Assembly (NCBI GenBank): GCA_902616005.1
Contig: CACMRG010000001.1
Location: forward strand, 124,001-188,000
DNA: 64,000 nucleotides
Source: an uncultured SAR116 cluster alpha proteobacterium
GTDB lineage: Bacteria; Pseudomonadota; Alphaproteobacteria; Puniceispirillales; Marisalimonadaceae
Reading direction: 5' to 3'
Shown here: piece after piece, positions 10,501-19,114 of the stretch
Numbering within the stretch: position 1 is the first letter of the stretch
How the letters are laid out: every line of letters starts with the position of its first letter
The notes under the pieces: model-generated
Told to the model about the DNA's origin: nothing
The model's database searches: none
The model's input: the letters and a program-made list of their open reading frames with translations, nothing else
Made by a program: the position numbers and the translations under genes

Positions 10501-10971
10501 TGGCTTTGATTCAATTATCTCTGTAATTTTCCCTTGTCCTACTATTCCTGATGATTTTGAACCAGTGCCACTATCAGCAAAAATTAATTGTACATCTCTT
10601 GCTCTAGCATTTTTCCCATTAATTTTATATGTTGACCCTTTGTCTCTTTCTAATTTTCTAGAAATTTCTATTTCATTGATGTTTGTGTAAGGGTAAGGTA
10701 ATTTTTTTTCTGAATTATCTATTTTTATTATTACTTCAGCAAAATTTCTTGATGGACGGTCATTAGTTCCTGAAAAAATAATACTATTCATTTCTGGACT
10801 TCTCATTTGTTTTGGAGAATTTTCTCCCATCACCCATTTAATAGCTTCAACTATATTAGATTTGCCACAACCGTTTGGTCCGACTACTCCAGTTAATCCA
10901 GAAGTTAAATTAACCTCTGTGGGATCTAGAAAGGATTTAAAGCCAATCATTTTAATAGATATAATTTTCAA
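7543..10971 (-). CDS. smc: Chromosome partition protein SMC
   Basis: Condensin ATPase that organises and segregates the chromosome. The N-terminal head has the Walker A motif GPNGCGKS (residues 31-38). Two long coiled-coil arms flank a hinge around residues 500-630. The C-terminal head has the ABC signature LSGGEQ and the Walker B motif CILDEVDAALDD. At 1142 residues it is normal for bacterial SMC. Its neighbours (dsbA-like, dciA and mutY upstream, F0 genes downstream) follow a common alphaproteobacterial order. The partners scpA and scpB are not in the window. Confidence 0.96.
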   Translation of the reverse strand: MKIISIKMIGFKSFLDPTEVNLTSGLTGVVGPNGCGKSNIVEAIKWVMGENSPKQMRSPEMNSIIFSGTNDRPSRNFAEVIIKIDNSEKKLPYPYTNINEIEISRKLERDKGSTYKINGKNARARDVQLIFADSGTGSKSSGIVGQGKITEIIESKPEVRRNILEEAANITGLHNRKHESQLKLNSAANNLDRLSDIELTIQDQINDLSKQARQAARYRSVGERLRKAETSLFITQFVELDYSQEKIKNKITENSKVIEDYQRRISNLETKKLNFFNELPSLKKIDNSKTEIVQSLKIGKIKLEQEINSHNQRKISLENQITQIDEEYNREDIFITDAKNKIKYLSNEIQSLNEKGFNFSKNIEEAQKNTSQIRKKLEDSTIKLTDINSKIISLSSNKKEIKEQLEIALQNKRKNSEKLLSLETQDETLRLKELKEKIKSIQKEHKQVTMTNRVAEKNLKNLENNFNYLKGEKITLESDVSNFKTEIETIKNFITLDDKNSLESSIEKINNLESPIAYVLGESLSAPIISNKDQNKENFWLRGFENNENIKLPNSCNPLTEEINDHKILKNSLKGVGLVKNSEKAFELQKELTYGQVLTTPKGGLWRWDGYVELPDGKNSFANRLVQKKRYKSLLESLNKSDIKLNEINNKIIKIEKDFKNAKSKKLDEIGKIDFLEKEIHKTKFEITISENKINQSNDFIKEFKSSSAENDKRINELEIQLDKFDNLSALQTDELKVRSENDNLKSDFENALSNEKKINSDEEYRNKNLDQLLIEQKEWELRKKQSLERCENLSQKKENLSKEINDLVQLPNQMSENIKKFDEQLIQAIKDQKNSEDDVVRKETEIRDIEKEQKDESLNLEVYKTENIKMESELNIIKSKVDGLNDKVTDKLSISLEDLLDANEDKIKLRNVDQNEIHSLEASVERLVRERENLGAVNLRAEIEINELKSKLLEMQNEKEDLSLAIKKLEDGISELNKEGRNRLRSSFDKVNDNFKKIFVKLFNGGNAELKLIGSDDPLQSGLEIFASPPEKKMQSLSLLSGGEQALTSISLIFAVYLSNPTPLCILDEVDAALDDTNVARFCDVLKYLSDEQKISFLIVTHHRLTMAKMNNLLGVTMEEKGISKLLSVDLEKAVEIKEAS

Positions 10972-10983
10972 GAAATTTACCTT

Positions 10984-11592
10984 TTAATTTAACAACTCAA
11001 AATCTTTTAGTTTTTTTACAAACTCGTTATATTTTAAGGACCCGGTGATAACATGTTTATCATTTATCACAAATGTTGGAGTTGAGGATATGTTAAATCG
11101 AGAGTTTTCCTTCTCCATCTTCTTTAAAATTTTTTCCATTAATTCTTTATTATTTAATATTTCATTAAATTTTTTTTCTGATATGCCAAATAGCTTTGAC
11201 AATTTTAAAAGTTCTGTGACAGGATCCTTGGAATATGCCCATTTTTTTTGATTTGATAATAACAAACTTGTTGTTTCGACATAACTTTCACTCGGAATTG
11301 ATCTAGCTATAGAAGCTGCGAACATAGCAAGTCTATCAAGTGGGTAATCAATAAATTCAAATTTAACTTTTCCTGTGTCAATGAGTTCTTTTTTAACCTT
11401 TGGGTATGTATTTTTATGAAAGCTTGCACAATGACTACATGTAAGCGAGAAATACTCTTTGATGACTATAGGTGCATTTTTTTCTCCAACAACGATTGAA
11501 GGTAATTTAATGTCATTAGCAAATGAAAAATTAAGTCCAATTAATAACTTGGCCAAGATTAAAATAAATGTATTCAATATTTTTAAAGTCAT
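10984..11592 (-). CDS. DsbA-family periplasmic thiol:disulfide oxidoreductase
   Basis: Thioredoxin-fold protein with an N-terminal signal peptide (hydrophobic residues 8-25). The active site is CSHC (C52, C55) and the cis-proline loop is STPTF near residue 168. It resembles the short DsbA/Com1/BdbD group that introduces or isomerises disulfides in exported proteins. At 202 residues it is complete. It sits between dciA and smc, as in many Alphaproteobacteria, 12 bases before the smc start. Whether it acts mainly as an oxidase or an isomerase cannot be told from sequence. Confidence 0.87.
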   Translation of the reverse strand: MTLKILNTFILILAKLLIGLNFSFANDIKLPSIVVGEKNAPIVIKEYFSLTCSHCASFHKNTYPKVKKELIDTGKVKFEFIDYPLDRLAMFAASIARSIPSESYVETTSLLLSNQKKWAYSKDPVTELLKLSKLFGISEKKFNEILNNKELMEKILKKMEKENSRFNISSTPTFVINDKHVITGSLKYNEFVKKLKDFELLN

Positions 11593-11635
11593 AATTTATG
11601 TATATATGAAACCCTTTTGTCTGTATATCTTTAAC

Positions 11636-11941
11636 TTAATTATAGCCATTTTTAATAATCTTTATTTTATCAATAGCTTTAAATCCAAAAAAATTATTTG
11701 CTAAACTTAAAATTTTGATTTGTTCCATTTGAATTTCTAGTTCGAACCCTCTTTTAACTTCTAAAACTAAAATACCATTTGTATTATTCTTTTTTATAAA
11801 TTGGACTTTAATAGGTTTCACAACATGAGAATATTTAGAGAAAATTTTATCCCAATTTAAAATTAATTTAGCCTCAAATAAGTTATTTTTACTTAGACAA
11901 TTCTCAGCCAATGAATATGTTAAAGTATCTAATTTTTTCAT
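11636..11941 (-). CDS. dciA: DUF721/DciA family protein, putative helicase loader
   Basis: Protein of the DUF721/DciA family. Members in bacteria lacking DnaC or DnaI are thought to load the replicative helicase DnaB. I chose the ATG at 11941 (MKKLDTLTYSL, 101 residues), which matches the usual family N-terminus. A start at 11983 would add 14 poorly conserved residues and overlap the divergent mutY. The conserved core contains a WDKIFSKYSHVVKPIKV stretch followed by an LVLEVKRG strand. It lies 43 bases upstream of the dsbA-like gene on the same strand. Confidence 0.78.
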   Translation of the reverse strand: MKKLDTLTYSLAENCLSKNNLFEAKLILNWDKIFSKYSHVVKPIKVQFIKKNNTNGILVLEVKRGFELEIQMEQIKILSLANNFFGFKAIDKIKIIKNGYN

Positions 11942-11977
11942 AATTGATTTAAAACGTTTATGTATTAAAAATAAAGT

Positions 11978-13027
11978 ATGCAATCATTAAAATTATCAGA
12001 AATTGTAATAAATTGGTATAAAAAAAATTTAAGAAAACTGCCTTGGAGGCCTAAAAATTTTAATCAAAAAATTGACCCATATATAGTCTTTATCTCAGAG
12101 TTTATGTTACAACAGACAACAGTAAAAACTGTCATACCTTATTTTATAAATTTCTTGAAAAAATATCCAACTATTGAGATCTTAGCAAAAGCCAAATTAG
12201 ATGATGTCTTAGCAATTTGGTCTGGATTAGGTTATTACAGGAGGGCAAATAATTTATATAAAAGTTCTAAAATTATTACTAATGAATTAAATAGTGTAAT
12301 TCCAAATAATTATGAAGATTTAATTAAATTACCAGGCATAGGAGATTATACTGCAGCTGCAATTTGTGCAATTGCATTTGATAAAAAAGTAGTTGTAATT
12401 GATGGTAATATTGAAAGAGTAGTATCTAGATTATTTGAATTAGATTTAAGAGGGAATGATCTAAAGAAAAAAGTCAGAGAAATTCTGTTTTTAAATATAC
12501 CTGGTGAAGAGAATTCTTTATTTACACAGGGTTTAATGGATATTGGTGCAACTATTTGCAAGCCCAAAATTATAAATTGTGAAAGGTGTCCTTTGTCAGA
12601 AAATTGTAGAGTTGCATTTAAAAATTCAGCAATCAATTATCCCTTAAAAATAATTAAAGAAAAAAAAATTAAACGTACAGGAAATTTTTATTGTTTAATA
12701 AATTCTAAAAAGGAGATTTTATTTTTAAGAAACATCAATTTAGGTTTGTTTGAAAACATGCATGTTTTACCTTCTGATGGATGGCTTAAAGATAATCATA
12801 ATTTAGATTTTAATATATTTTCAATAAAAGAAAGATTTGATTGTGGTGTCATAAAACATAGCTTCACTCATTTTGACCTTGATAGTAAAGTAATATTATT
12901 AAAAGTAGATTATAATCAAATTAAGTTAAAAGATAATTGCATATTCATTAAACCTGAAAATTTGAATATGTTTAGTATACCGACTCTATATCATAAAATA
13001 ATTAAATTAGTTTTAAAAAATATCTAG
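11978..13027 (+). CDS. mutY: A/G-specific adenine DNA glycosylase
   Basis: Removes adenine mispaired with 8-oxoguanine. The helix-hairpin-helix motif (LPGIGDYTAAAI) is present. The catalytic glutamate E41 (SEFMLQQT) and aspartate D142 (VIDGN) are in place. The iron-sulfur cluster motif is C194-x6-C201-x2-C204-x5-C210. The C-terminal NUDIX-like domain that senses 8-oxoG follows from about residue 230. The protein has 349 residues. Its stop overlaps the convergent purH stop by 4 bases. Confidence 0.96.
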   Translation: MQSLKLSEIVINWYKKNLRKLPWRPKNFNQKIDPYIVFISEFMLQQTTVKTVIPYFINFLKKYPTIEILAKAKLDDVLAIWSGLGYYRRANNLYKSSKIITNELNSVIPNNYEDLIKLPGIGDYTAAAICAIAFDKKVVVIDGNIERVVSRLFELDLRGNDLKKKVREILFLNIPGEENSLFTQGLMDIGATICKPKIINCERCPLSENCRVAFKNSAINYPLKIIKEKKIKRTGNFYCLINSKKEILFLRNINLGLFENMHVLPSDGWLKDNHNLDFNIFSIKERFDCGVIKHSFTHFDLDSKVILLKVDYNQIKLKDNCIFIKPENLNMFSIPTLYHKIIKLVLKNI

Positions 13028-14607
13028 TGTCTAAAATGTCTCATTGATGTAAAAATCATAGAGATATTTCTTTTGTTAGCCTCGTCTATTACTTCATTAT
13101 CACGAATGGAACCTCCAGGCTGAATTATAGCAGAAACTCCAGCCTCTGCAGCAGAAATAACAGTATCAGAAAATGGAAAAAACGCATCACTTGAAAGAAC
13201 ACTTCCTTTTAAAGAAATATCTTTTTTTTCAGAATTTACCTGACTTCTAATAAATTTGTCTTTTGCTATCATAACAGAGTCTATTCTACTCATTTGTCCA
13301 GCTCCAATTCCTAAAGTTTGAGCATTCTTTGCAAAAATTATAGCATTAGATTTAGTATGTTTTGAAACAATCCAAGCAAACTTAAGATCTCTAATTTCGT
13401 CTTCAGTTGGCTTTTTGTTTGTAACAATTTTGAAATTAATTTTTTCGAGAGACCCAATATCTTTATCTTGGATCAAGAATCCTCCAGATATTGTTTTAAT
13501 AAAGAGATCATTTTCAATTTCATTTTTATTTTTTTTGCAAAGCAATACTCTTAAGTTTTTCTTTTTAAATAAAATCTCTTTTGCAGTTTCAGTTATGTCT
13601 GGAGCAATTATGACTTCTAAAAAAATGTTAGACATTTGTTTAGCCACTTCCTCAGTAAGAGTTCTATTTAAAGCAACTATTCCACCAAATGCACTTGTTT
13701 TATCTGTATTAAATGCATTTTCCCAGGCTTTTGTAATATTCTGATTTTGTGAAACCCCGCACGGGTTGGCATGTTTAATTATGGCTACAGCTGGTTCATT
13801 GAATTCGTTTACTAATTCAAAAGCTGCATCAGCATCATTAAAATTATTATAAGATAGGTCTTTACCTTGAATTTGATTATAATGAGCTATTCCTGATTTA
13901 CTTTGTTGATTGATATTAGTGAATAATCCTGCTTTTTGATGTGGGTTTTCTCCATACCTCATTTCAATTTTTTTGGTCAAATTTATATTTATTGTCTCTG
14001 GTAACATAGGTTCATCATTACTACTATTAAACCAATTTGATATTGATCTGTCATATTCTGCAGTGATGTTAAAAGCTTTTGCGGCTAAAGACTCTCTATA
14101 TTCTAAATCTATCCCCTTATTTGAACTTAATTTTTCAATTAATAAATCGTAATCATTTATATCAACTACAACCGTTGTAAAAGCAAAGTTTTTAGCAGCT
14201 GATCGAATTAATGAAGGACCACCGATATCAATGTTCTCAATTATTTTGTCATGAGAACTTAATTCTTTTCTAACCTTATCAAATTTATATAAGTTAACTA
14301 TAACTAAATCAATACTTTCAATTTTAAGTGTATCTATTGTCTTGAGATCATTTTCATTACTTCTTCTATAAAGTATCCCACCAAATATTTTAGGATGAAG
14401 TGATTTAACTCTACCATCTAAAATTTCAGGAAAATTTGTTATTTCAGTAATGTCAATGACATCTATTGAATGAGATTTTAAATATTTTGCAGTACCTCCA
14501 GTAGATATTATATTTATATCAAGTTTTTTTAATTTTTTGGCAACAATTTCAATTTTGTTTTTGTCCGTTAAAGAAATTAGTGCATTTTTTATTTTTAATT
14601 TTGTCAT
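13024..14607 (-). CDS. purH: Bifunctional AICAR transformylase / IMP cyclohydrolase
   Basis: Catalyses the last two steps of purine synthesis: formylation of AICAR and ring closure to IMP. The N-terminal MGS-like cyclohydrolase domain (STGGTAKYL, DGRVKSLHPKIFGG) and the C-terminal transformylase domain (KHANPCGVS) are complete at 527 residues. I chose the ATG at 14607, giving MTKLKIKNALISL. It falls one base after the stop of the upstream gene (TAAAATG), whereas a TTG at 14619 would overlap that gene. It is the third gene of the rsmB-heparinase-purH unit. Confidence 0.95.
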   Translation of the reverse strand: MTKLKIKNALISLTDKNKIEIVAKKLKKLDINIISTGGTAKYLKSHSIDVIDITEITNFPEILDGRVKSLHPKIFGGILYRRSNENDLKTIDTLKIESIDLVIVNLYKFDKVRKELSSHDKIIENIDIGGPSLIRSAAKNFAFTTVVVDINDYDLLIEKLSSNKGIDLEYRESLAAKAFNITAEYDRSISNWFNSSNDEPMLPETININLTKKIEMRYGENPHQKAGLFTNINQQSKSGIAHYNQIQGKDLSYNNFNDADAAFELVNEFNEPAVAIIKHANPCGVSQNQNITKAWENAFNTDKTSAFGGIVALNRTLTEEVAKQMSNIFLEVIIAPDITETAKEILFKKKNLRVLLCKKNKNEIENDLFIKTISGGFLIQDKDIGSLEKINFKIVTNKKPTEDEIRDLKFAWIVSKHTKSNAIIFAKNAQTLGIGAGQMSRIDSVMIAKDKFIRSQVNSEKKDISLKGSVLSSDAFFPFSDTVISAAEAGVSAIIQPGGSIRDNEVIDEANKRNISMIFTSMRHFRH

Positions 14608-14608
14608 T

Positions 14609-16168
14609 TTATTTCTCAAATTTTAAAGACCATTTTGTTATTAATTTATTTAATTCTCTAATTTTTTTTAGTTCAACTAAAATCACTATTTGCTTACTAA
14701 CATATCTTTCAGAATTCTGATATATTATAGTATTCTCTATTTCAATATTATCTGAGGATGAAAAAAATTTACCAATAATTTTATTTGTCGAATTTTGAAG
14801 CAATAAATTTTGATTTTGTAATTTAATAGGATTAATTTCATGATGTAAATGAAATCTTATTGTAGCAAATTTTGGTTTGATTCCATAATTACCTATAGAA
14901 AATATTTCGTCCTCTCCAATTAAATCTGGAGATTTTTTTGAAATAAAAAGTCTTCTTTTATGACCAATTCCAAAAAGAGATTTATAAGCATCGTGTGATA
15001 CTTGAACTAAATATCCATTTTCATCTTCATTCTTTTTTACTTCAAGGTTATTGATTTTTCTTAGACCTGTTAAATCAAGGTTATTTCTATCATCAATTGA
15101 TAGAGAGCTATGTGCAGCTGTTGAAGATATAGCTCTCAAATCATTATTGTTGTTTGATTTAAAATAAAAGCTACCAACATTTGTTATAATTTTAGCTTTT
15201 TGATAAAAAAGTTCAAAAGCACATAGACTAGCTTTGTTATTTAAAATTTTATTATTAAAAAAAAGGTCTTTGTTTCCTGCATCAAGGATCATATTTAAAT
15301 TATTAGAAGAAATGGAAATATAACCTGAGTTTCTAGCAAATGAAAAATTATATTTAGTTCCACTTAATCGTTTTAAAGTTTCAGAAACTTTTTCTTTTTT
15401 TATTAATGAACCTGAGTTAAAGCTACAAAATGAATCCTTAGTTACACAAAAAATTTTAAAATAATCTCCCATAACTTTTACTAAGGTTTGAATAATAGGC
15501 GAGTTTAATTTTCTATTCGTTGCTATTGCTGATCTAATCTCTAATAAATCTCTTAAAACATCCAATTGGGTCATAGGGCATCTGGATAAATGTCCTCCAT
15601 CCTTTAAAATAAAATTTTCAGATAAAGTTTTGAGCCGATCCAAGAAAGAATTTATTTTATTTAAATCATTAAATAAAAAAATATTTCCTATTATAAGGCC
15701 TTTTATTGTTTTGAAATTATATAAATTTGTATTTTTTTTTAATAAATAATCTAACAATTCAAATTGAATATAAATTGAATTTAAATTTTTTTTTTGAAAT
15801 TTTATGTCACCACTTTTTGCATACCATGAATAAGTCATACACATAATTGTAATTCTTTCGGCTATTAAATTGGGCTTAAAGGATTTAGAAAATAAATTTT
15901 TATTATTATCAATCCAATGATTGACAATTTTTCTAGCTATCGACCGGGTTTTCAAAATTCCACATGATTTTAGATCTCTTAAAAAGTCAAAGTTATCTAT
16001 ATTCTGTATCTCATTGATAGGGTATTTTGTATTTGTAATTAATTCTCCATTTTGAGAATTGCCACTCCAAATATCAGAGAAAATAATATGTGGATCATCT
16101 ACATCTATAAATTTTAATTTCTTTTTAAATAGATAATTTTTTATCTTATTTGAGAATAAATTTATCAT
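14609..16168 (-). CDS. Heparinase II/III family protein
   Basis: Protein of 519 residues between rsmB and purH, a position where Alphaproteobacteria regularly carry a heparinase II/III-family gene. The N-terminal half looks like an alpha-helical toroid, and the second half is a beta-rich heparinase-type domain (around SSTAAHSSLSIDDRNN and HDAYKSLFGIGHKRRLF). No signal peptide is visible, although polysaccharide lyases of this fold are usually exported, so the real substrate is unknown. It abuts rsmB with no gap and precedes purH by one base, so the three are certainly co-transcribed. Confidence 0.83.
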   Translation of the reverse strand: MINLFSNKIKNYLFKKKLKFIDVDDPHIIFSDIWSGNSQNGELITNTKYPINEIQNIDNFDFLRDLKSCGILKTRSIARKIVNHWIDNNKNLFSKSFKPNLIAERITIMCMTYSWYAKSGDIKFQKKNLNSIYIQFELLDYLLKKNTNLYNFKTIKGLIIGNIFLFNDLNKINSFLDRLKTLSENFILKDGGHLSRCPMTQLDVLRDLLEIRSAIATNRKLNSPIIQTLVKVMGDYFKIFCVTKDSFCSFNSGSLIKKEKVSETLKRLSGTKYNFSFARNSGYISISSNNLNMILDAGNKDLFFNNKILNNKASLCAFELFYQKAKIITNVGSFYFKSNNNNDLRAISSTAAHSSLSIDDRNNLDLTGLRKINNLEVKKNEDENGYLVQVSHDAYKSLFGIGHKRRLFISKKSPDLIGEDEIFSIGNYGIKPKFATIRFHLHHEINPIKLQNQNLLLQNSTNKIIGKFFSSSDNIEIENTIIYQNSERYVSKQIVILVELKKIRELNKLITKWSLKFEK

Positions 16169-17530
16169 CTAAAATTTTCTTTCAATTATTGCAGAAAAAA
16201 AACCATTATTACCATTTAGATGATCATTTTGATGTACTTTAAAATCAATAGGAAGGAATTTTAAATAACCCATAGTTTTTAATTCTAAAGTTGTTTTTAA
16301 GTCTTGAATATATTGATTGAGATTTAAAATTTCAAAATTAGTGTTTGTTTTCAAAAATTTATTTACAATATTTTCGCCCTCTTCTTCTTCCAAAGAACAA
16401 ACAATATACATTAAATATCCACCTACTTTAATATTTGATGCAGCATTTTTTAGTAATTCTTGTTGTATTCTTTGAAGCTTCGTTAAGTCAATCATATTGT
16501 TTCGAATTAAAATATCAGGATTTTTTCTAATTGTTCCTGTTGATGAACAAGGAGCATCAATTATTATTATATCTTGTTTTTCTGTGAATTTGTAAGTTCT
16601 TCCATCTTCAGAAATTAATTTTGATTTAAAATTTAGACGTTTCAAGTTATCTGACATTATATTTAATCTTTTTTTATTTATATCATTACTTACTATTTCA
16701 TAACCATTATCTAAAAGTTGAAATGTTTTACCTCCAGGAGCGGCACAAATATCAGAGATTTTTAAAAACTCATTATTTTTATTTATCTTTTTTAATAATT
16801 TTAATAGGTATTCCATGTGTAAATACGAGCTTAAATCTTGAACCCACCAAATCCCTTTATTGAAATATAAAATATCATTTATTCTTCCTTTATAATTACT
16901 CCTAATTACATTTGGATGAATTTCATGCCCATCTAAAAATTTTATTAAATTATTTTTCATTTCAATATTCATTTTTTTAGAACAAATTATGTCTAAGTAG
17001 GGTTCCTTATTTAAAATTTTTAACATTTTTGTTGTTTTTATTTTTCCATATTGTTTTTCCCAACTATTTAACATCCATTTTGGATAATTGTTTTTTATAT
17101 CCCAATTACTTGAAGATAGGTTATCTTTTTGTCTAACTATGTTTTGTAGAACAGCATTAATGAAGCCTGAATGTTTAACCCCACAAAGAATTTTTGATAA
17201 ATCCACGTATGAGTTTAAAACTGCATAGTGTGGTGTTCTTGACCAAATAATTTCTGCTGTACCTAATAAGAGTATTCCATCTAAAAAGTATAAGTTTTTA
17301 CTAACTTGTCTTTTTACAAACTTTTTAAGAAAGAATTTTATTTGATTATGATTTCTCAATGCTAAATGTATTAAAAAGTAGATAAAAGATCTATCCTTGG
17401 AATTTAAGCTATTAAAATATTTATCATTTCTAAAGATATCACTCAGTTTATTTTTTTTAATAAAAAGCAATTCCCATATTTTTAAAGCAACAAATCTTAT
17501 ATTTTTTTTGTGTTTTACATCAGAATTCAT
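16169..17530 (-). CDS. rsmB: 16S rRNA (cytosine-967-C5) methyltransferase RsmB
   Basis: Methylates C967 of 16S rRNA using S-adenosylmethionine. An N-terminal NusB-like RNA-binding domain (residues 1-135) is followed by the Rossmann methyltransferase domain. The SAM loop is DICAAPGGKT (260-269). The two family cysteines are C328 (DAPCSSTG) and C378 (VCSLEEEEG). The length is 453 residues. It is the first gene of the minus-strand unit with the heparinase-family gene and purH, and it diverges from the sdhAF4 gene across 47 bases. Confidence 0.94.
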   Translation of the reverse strand: MNSDVKHKKNIRFVALKIWELLFIKKNKLSDIFRNDKYFNSLNSKDRSFIYFLIHLALRNHNQIKFFLKKFVKRQVSKNLYFLDGILLLGTAEIIWSRTPHYAVLNSYVDLSKILCGVKHSGFINAVLQNIVRQKDNLSSSNWDIKNNYPKWMLNSWEKQYGKIKTTKMLKILNKEPYLDIICSKKMNIEMKNNLIKFLDGHEIHPNVIRSNYKGRINDILYFNKGIWWVQDLSSYLHMEYLLKLLKKINKNNEFLKISDICAAPGGKTFQLLDNGYEIVSNDINKKRLNIMSDNLKRLNFKSKLISEDGRTYKFTEKQDIIIIDAPCSSTGTIRKNPDILIRNNMIDLTKLQRIQQELLKNAASNIKVGGYLMYIVCSLEEEEGENIVNKFLKTNTNFEILNLNQYIQDLKTTLELKTMGYLKFLPIDFKVHQNDHLNGNNGFFSAIIERKF

Positions 17531-17577
17531 ATATATGATTATATAGCTCTATTTAAAATAAAACCGAAAGGGTTTTT

Positions 17578-17748
17578 ATGAAACAAGAAAAAAAAAATGA
17601 AAAAAAAATACTTTCAAATAAAAATAAAAAAATTAATAAATCAGAAAAAATTAAAAGTACTTCTTATAAGGAAATTGGGGGGCCTAAAGGTAAAGAGCCT
17701 ACTAGATACGGTGATTGGGAAACGAATGGAAGATGTAGTGATTTTTAA
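17578..17748 (+). CDS. DUF1674 protein, succinate dehydrogenase assembly factor 4 homologue
   Basis: Short gene of 56 codons. The C-terminal half is the DUF1674 signature: EIGGPKGKEPTRYGDWE followed by GRCSDF at the very end. The family includes mitochondrial SDHAF4, which helps assemble the flavinated SdhA-SdhB subcomplex of complex II. The N-terminal half is a lysine-rich low-complexity tail, as in other members. The coding strand holds adenine runs of 10 and 9 bases near the start (17588-17597 and 17600-17608). It lies beside rsmB, as in many Alphaproteobacteria, and 5 bases before the DUF1491 gene. Confidence 0.9.
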   Translation: MKQEKKNEKKILSNKNKKINKSEKIKSTSYKEIGGPKGKEPTRYGDWETNGRCSDF

Positions 17749-17753
17749 TTAAA

Positions 17754-18098
17754 ATGGAAGATAGTCTAAAAACAGAAATAATAATTAAATCTGTAACTAA
17801 AATTGCACAACAGGAGGGAATTCCAGTTTTTGTAATCAAAAAGGGTGACCTAGATTCAGGAATCATTCTAATAAAAATTGATTTGTTGAATGGCAAAGGT
17901 CAACTTATAAGAAGAAATTATTCCTATTCTCTAAAAAAAAGTAAATCAGTAATTGAATACATCAAGTTACATAAAGAAATAGAATTGGAATATTCAAAGC
18001 TTCAAAAATTAATTGAAAAAGAAATTAAAATTGATACTGATGCTTGGGTAGTGGAGATAGAGGATAAAAAAGGAAGAAATTTTTTTGAAAAGATTTAA
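17754..18098 (+). CDS. DUF1491 family protein
   Basis: Alphaproteobacterial protein of unknown function, 114 residues. The family pattern is recognisable: an LKTEIIIKS start, a GIPVFVIKKGDLDSGIILIKI strand-turn-strand region, and the C-terminal DAWVVEIEDKKGRNF motif. No signal peptide or membrane helix is seen. It follows the SdhAF4 gene by 5 bases and its end overlaps the convergent gene at 18095 by 4 bases. Co-transcription with the complex II assembly factor is an inference from spacing. Confidence 0.85.
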   Translation: MEDSLKTEIIIKSVTKIAQQEGIPVFVIKKGDLDSGIILIKIDLLNGKGQLIRRNYSYSLKKSKSVIEYIKLHKEIELEYSKLQKLIEKEIKIDTDAWVVEIEDKKGRNFFEKI

Positions 18099-19111
18099 TA
18101 TAATATTTTTTCTAATTCTTCATTTTTTTCATAAATCCCTAATAATTCTCCTTTAAATTTAAGAAGATTATACATTTGTTCTAAATTGTAAGTATTTATA
18201 TTTAACTTCTTACCAATTTCAATTATTGAGCCAATTATAGGGTCAATTTCCAATGGTTTTCCTGCCTCTAAATCTTGTGCCGTTGAAGGTTTGTGGCCTT
18301 GAATTGAAGTTGCACCTTTAATTCTATCATCAATAGAAACTCTAAACTTTATCCCAATTTCTTCTCCAACAAGTTTACATTCTTCCATCATTTTTTTTAT
18401 TAAATTTAATATTGCTGGATTTTTTCCAATCTCATCGAGTGTAGATCCTGTTAATGCACTTAAAATGTTAAATGAACAATTACCCCATAACTTAATCCAA
18501 ATTTCATCTCTTAAGTTTTTCTTTTGTGGTGCTTTTAATCCACTATCAATTAAAATACTTGATATTTCTCTTAACCTTGTGGAAATCATTCCGTTAGGTT
18601 CACCAAGTGAAAATCTATCGCCTTCAGTATGTTTAATAATACCAGGTTCTAAAATTTCACAAGCTGGGTAAACTACACAACCAATGGCACTTTTTGGGTT
18701 CAAGGTTTTCCAAATTTTTCCATTTGGGTCAACACTTTCTAAATGTGTATTATCCAATTTAGTTTGAGTTTTTGCTTCGTGAAAATACCACCAAGGCAGT
18801 CCATTCACAGCAGATATAATAGTTGTATTTTCATCAAGTATAGGAGACAAGTTATCTAATATAAGCGGTATAGATTGAGCTTTAACACCTATAAAAATAT
18901 AATCTTGTTTTCCTAGGTCACTTGCATTTTCAGATATATCAAAATGAAATGATCTTTTAATTTCATCTTTAATTAGAGTTAACCCTTTTTTTTCAATAAT
19001 TTCTTTATGTTGACCTCTGGCAACTATTGAAATTTTATTATTTGTGTTTTTTAATGAGCAAGCTAAATAACCACCGATAGCTCCAGCACCAAATATACAT
19101 ATTTTTTTCAT
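18095..19111 (-). CDS. Ketopantoate reductase-like (ApbA/PanE family) NADP-dependent dehydrogenase
   Basis: Oxidoreductase with an N-terminal Rossmann motif (GAGAIGG, residues 8-14) and a C-terminal helical domain containing the conserved lysine region DEIWIKLWGNCSFN near residue 207. The family reduces 2-dehydropantoate to pantoate, but at 338 residues this is longer than typical PanE. It sits with an acyl-CoA ligase rather than pantothenate genes, so it may be a paralogue acting on another 2-oxo acid. It follows the ligase gene by 3 bases. The family is confident but the substrate is not. Confidence 0.82.
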   Translation of the reverse strand: MKKICIFGAGAIGGYLACSLKNTNNKISIVARGQHKEIIEKKGLTLIKDEIKRSFHFDISENASDLGKQDYIFIGVKAQSIPLILDNLSPILDENTTIISAVNGLPWWYFHEAKTQTKLDNTHLESVDPNGKIWKTLNPKSAIGCVVYPACEILEPGIIKHTEGDRFSLGEPNGMISTRLREISSILIDSGLKAPQKKNLRDEIWIKLWGNCSFNILSALTGSTLDEIGKNPAILNLIKKMMEECKLVGEEIGIKFRVSIDDRIKGATSIQGHKPSTAQDLEAGKPLEIDPIIGSIIEIGKKLNINTYNLEQMYNLLKFKGELLGIYEKNEELEKILY

Positions 19112-19114
19112 AAA

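Noticed and set aside
11942-11983. N-terminal extension of the DciA-family protein from an ATG at 11983
   Set aside because: The extra 14 residues do not fit the family and would overlap the divergent mutY start; the ATG at 11941 gives the usual N-terminus.
13415-13744. 109-codon open frame on the plus strand inside purH
   Set aside because: It is antisense to a complete, highly conserved enzyme gene, has no recognisable family and no ribosome binding site; a by-product of AT-rich codon use.
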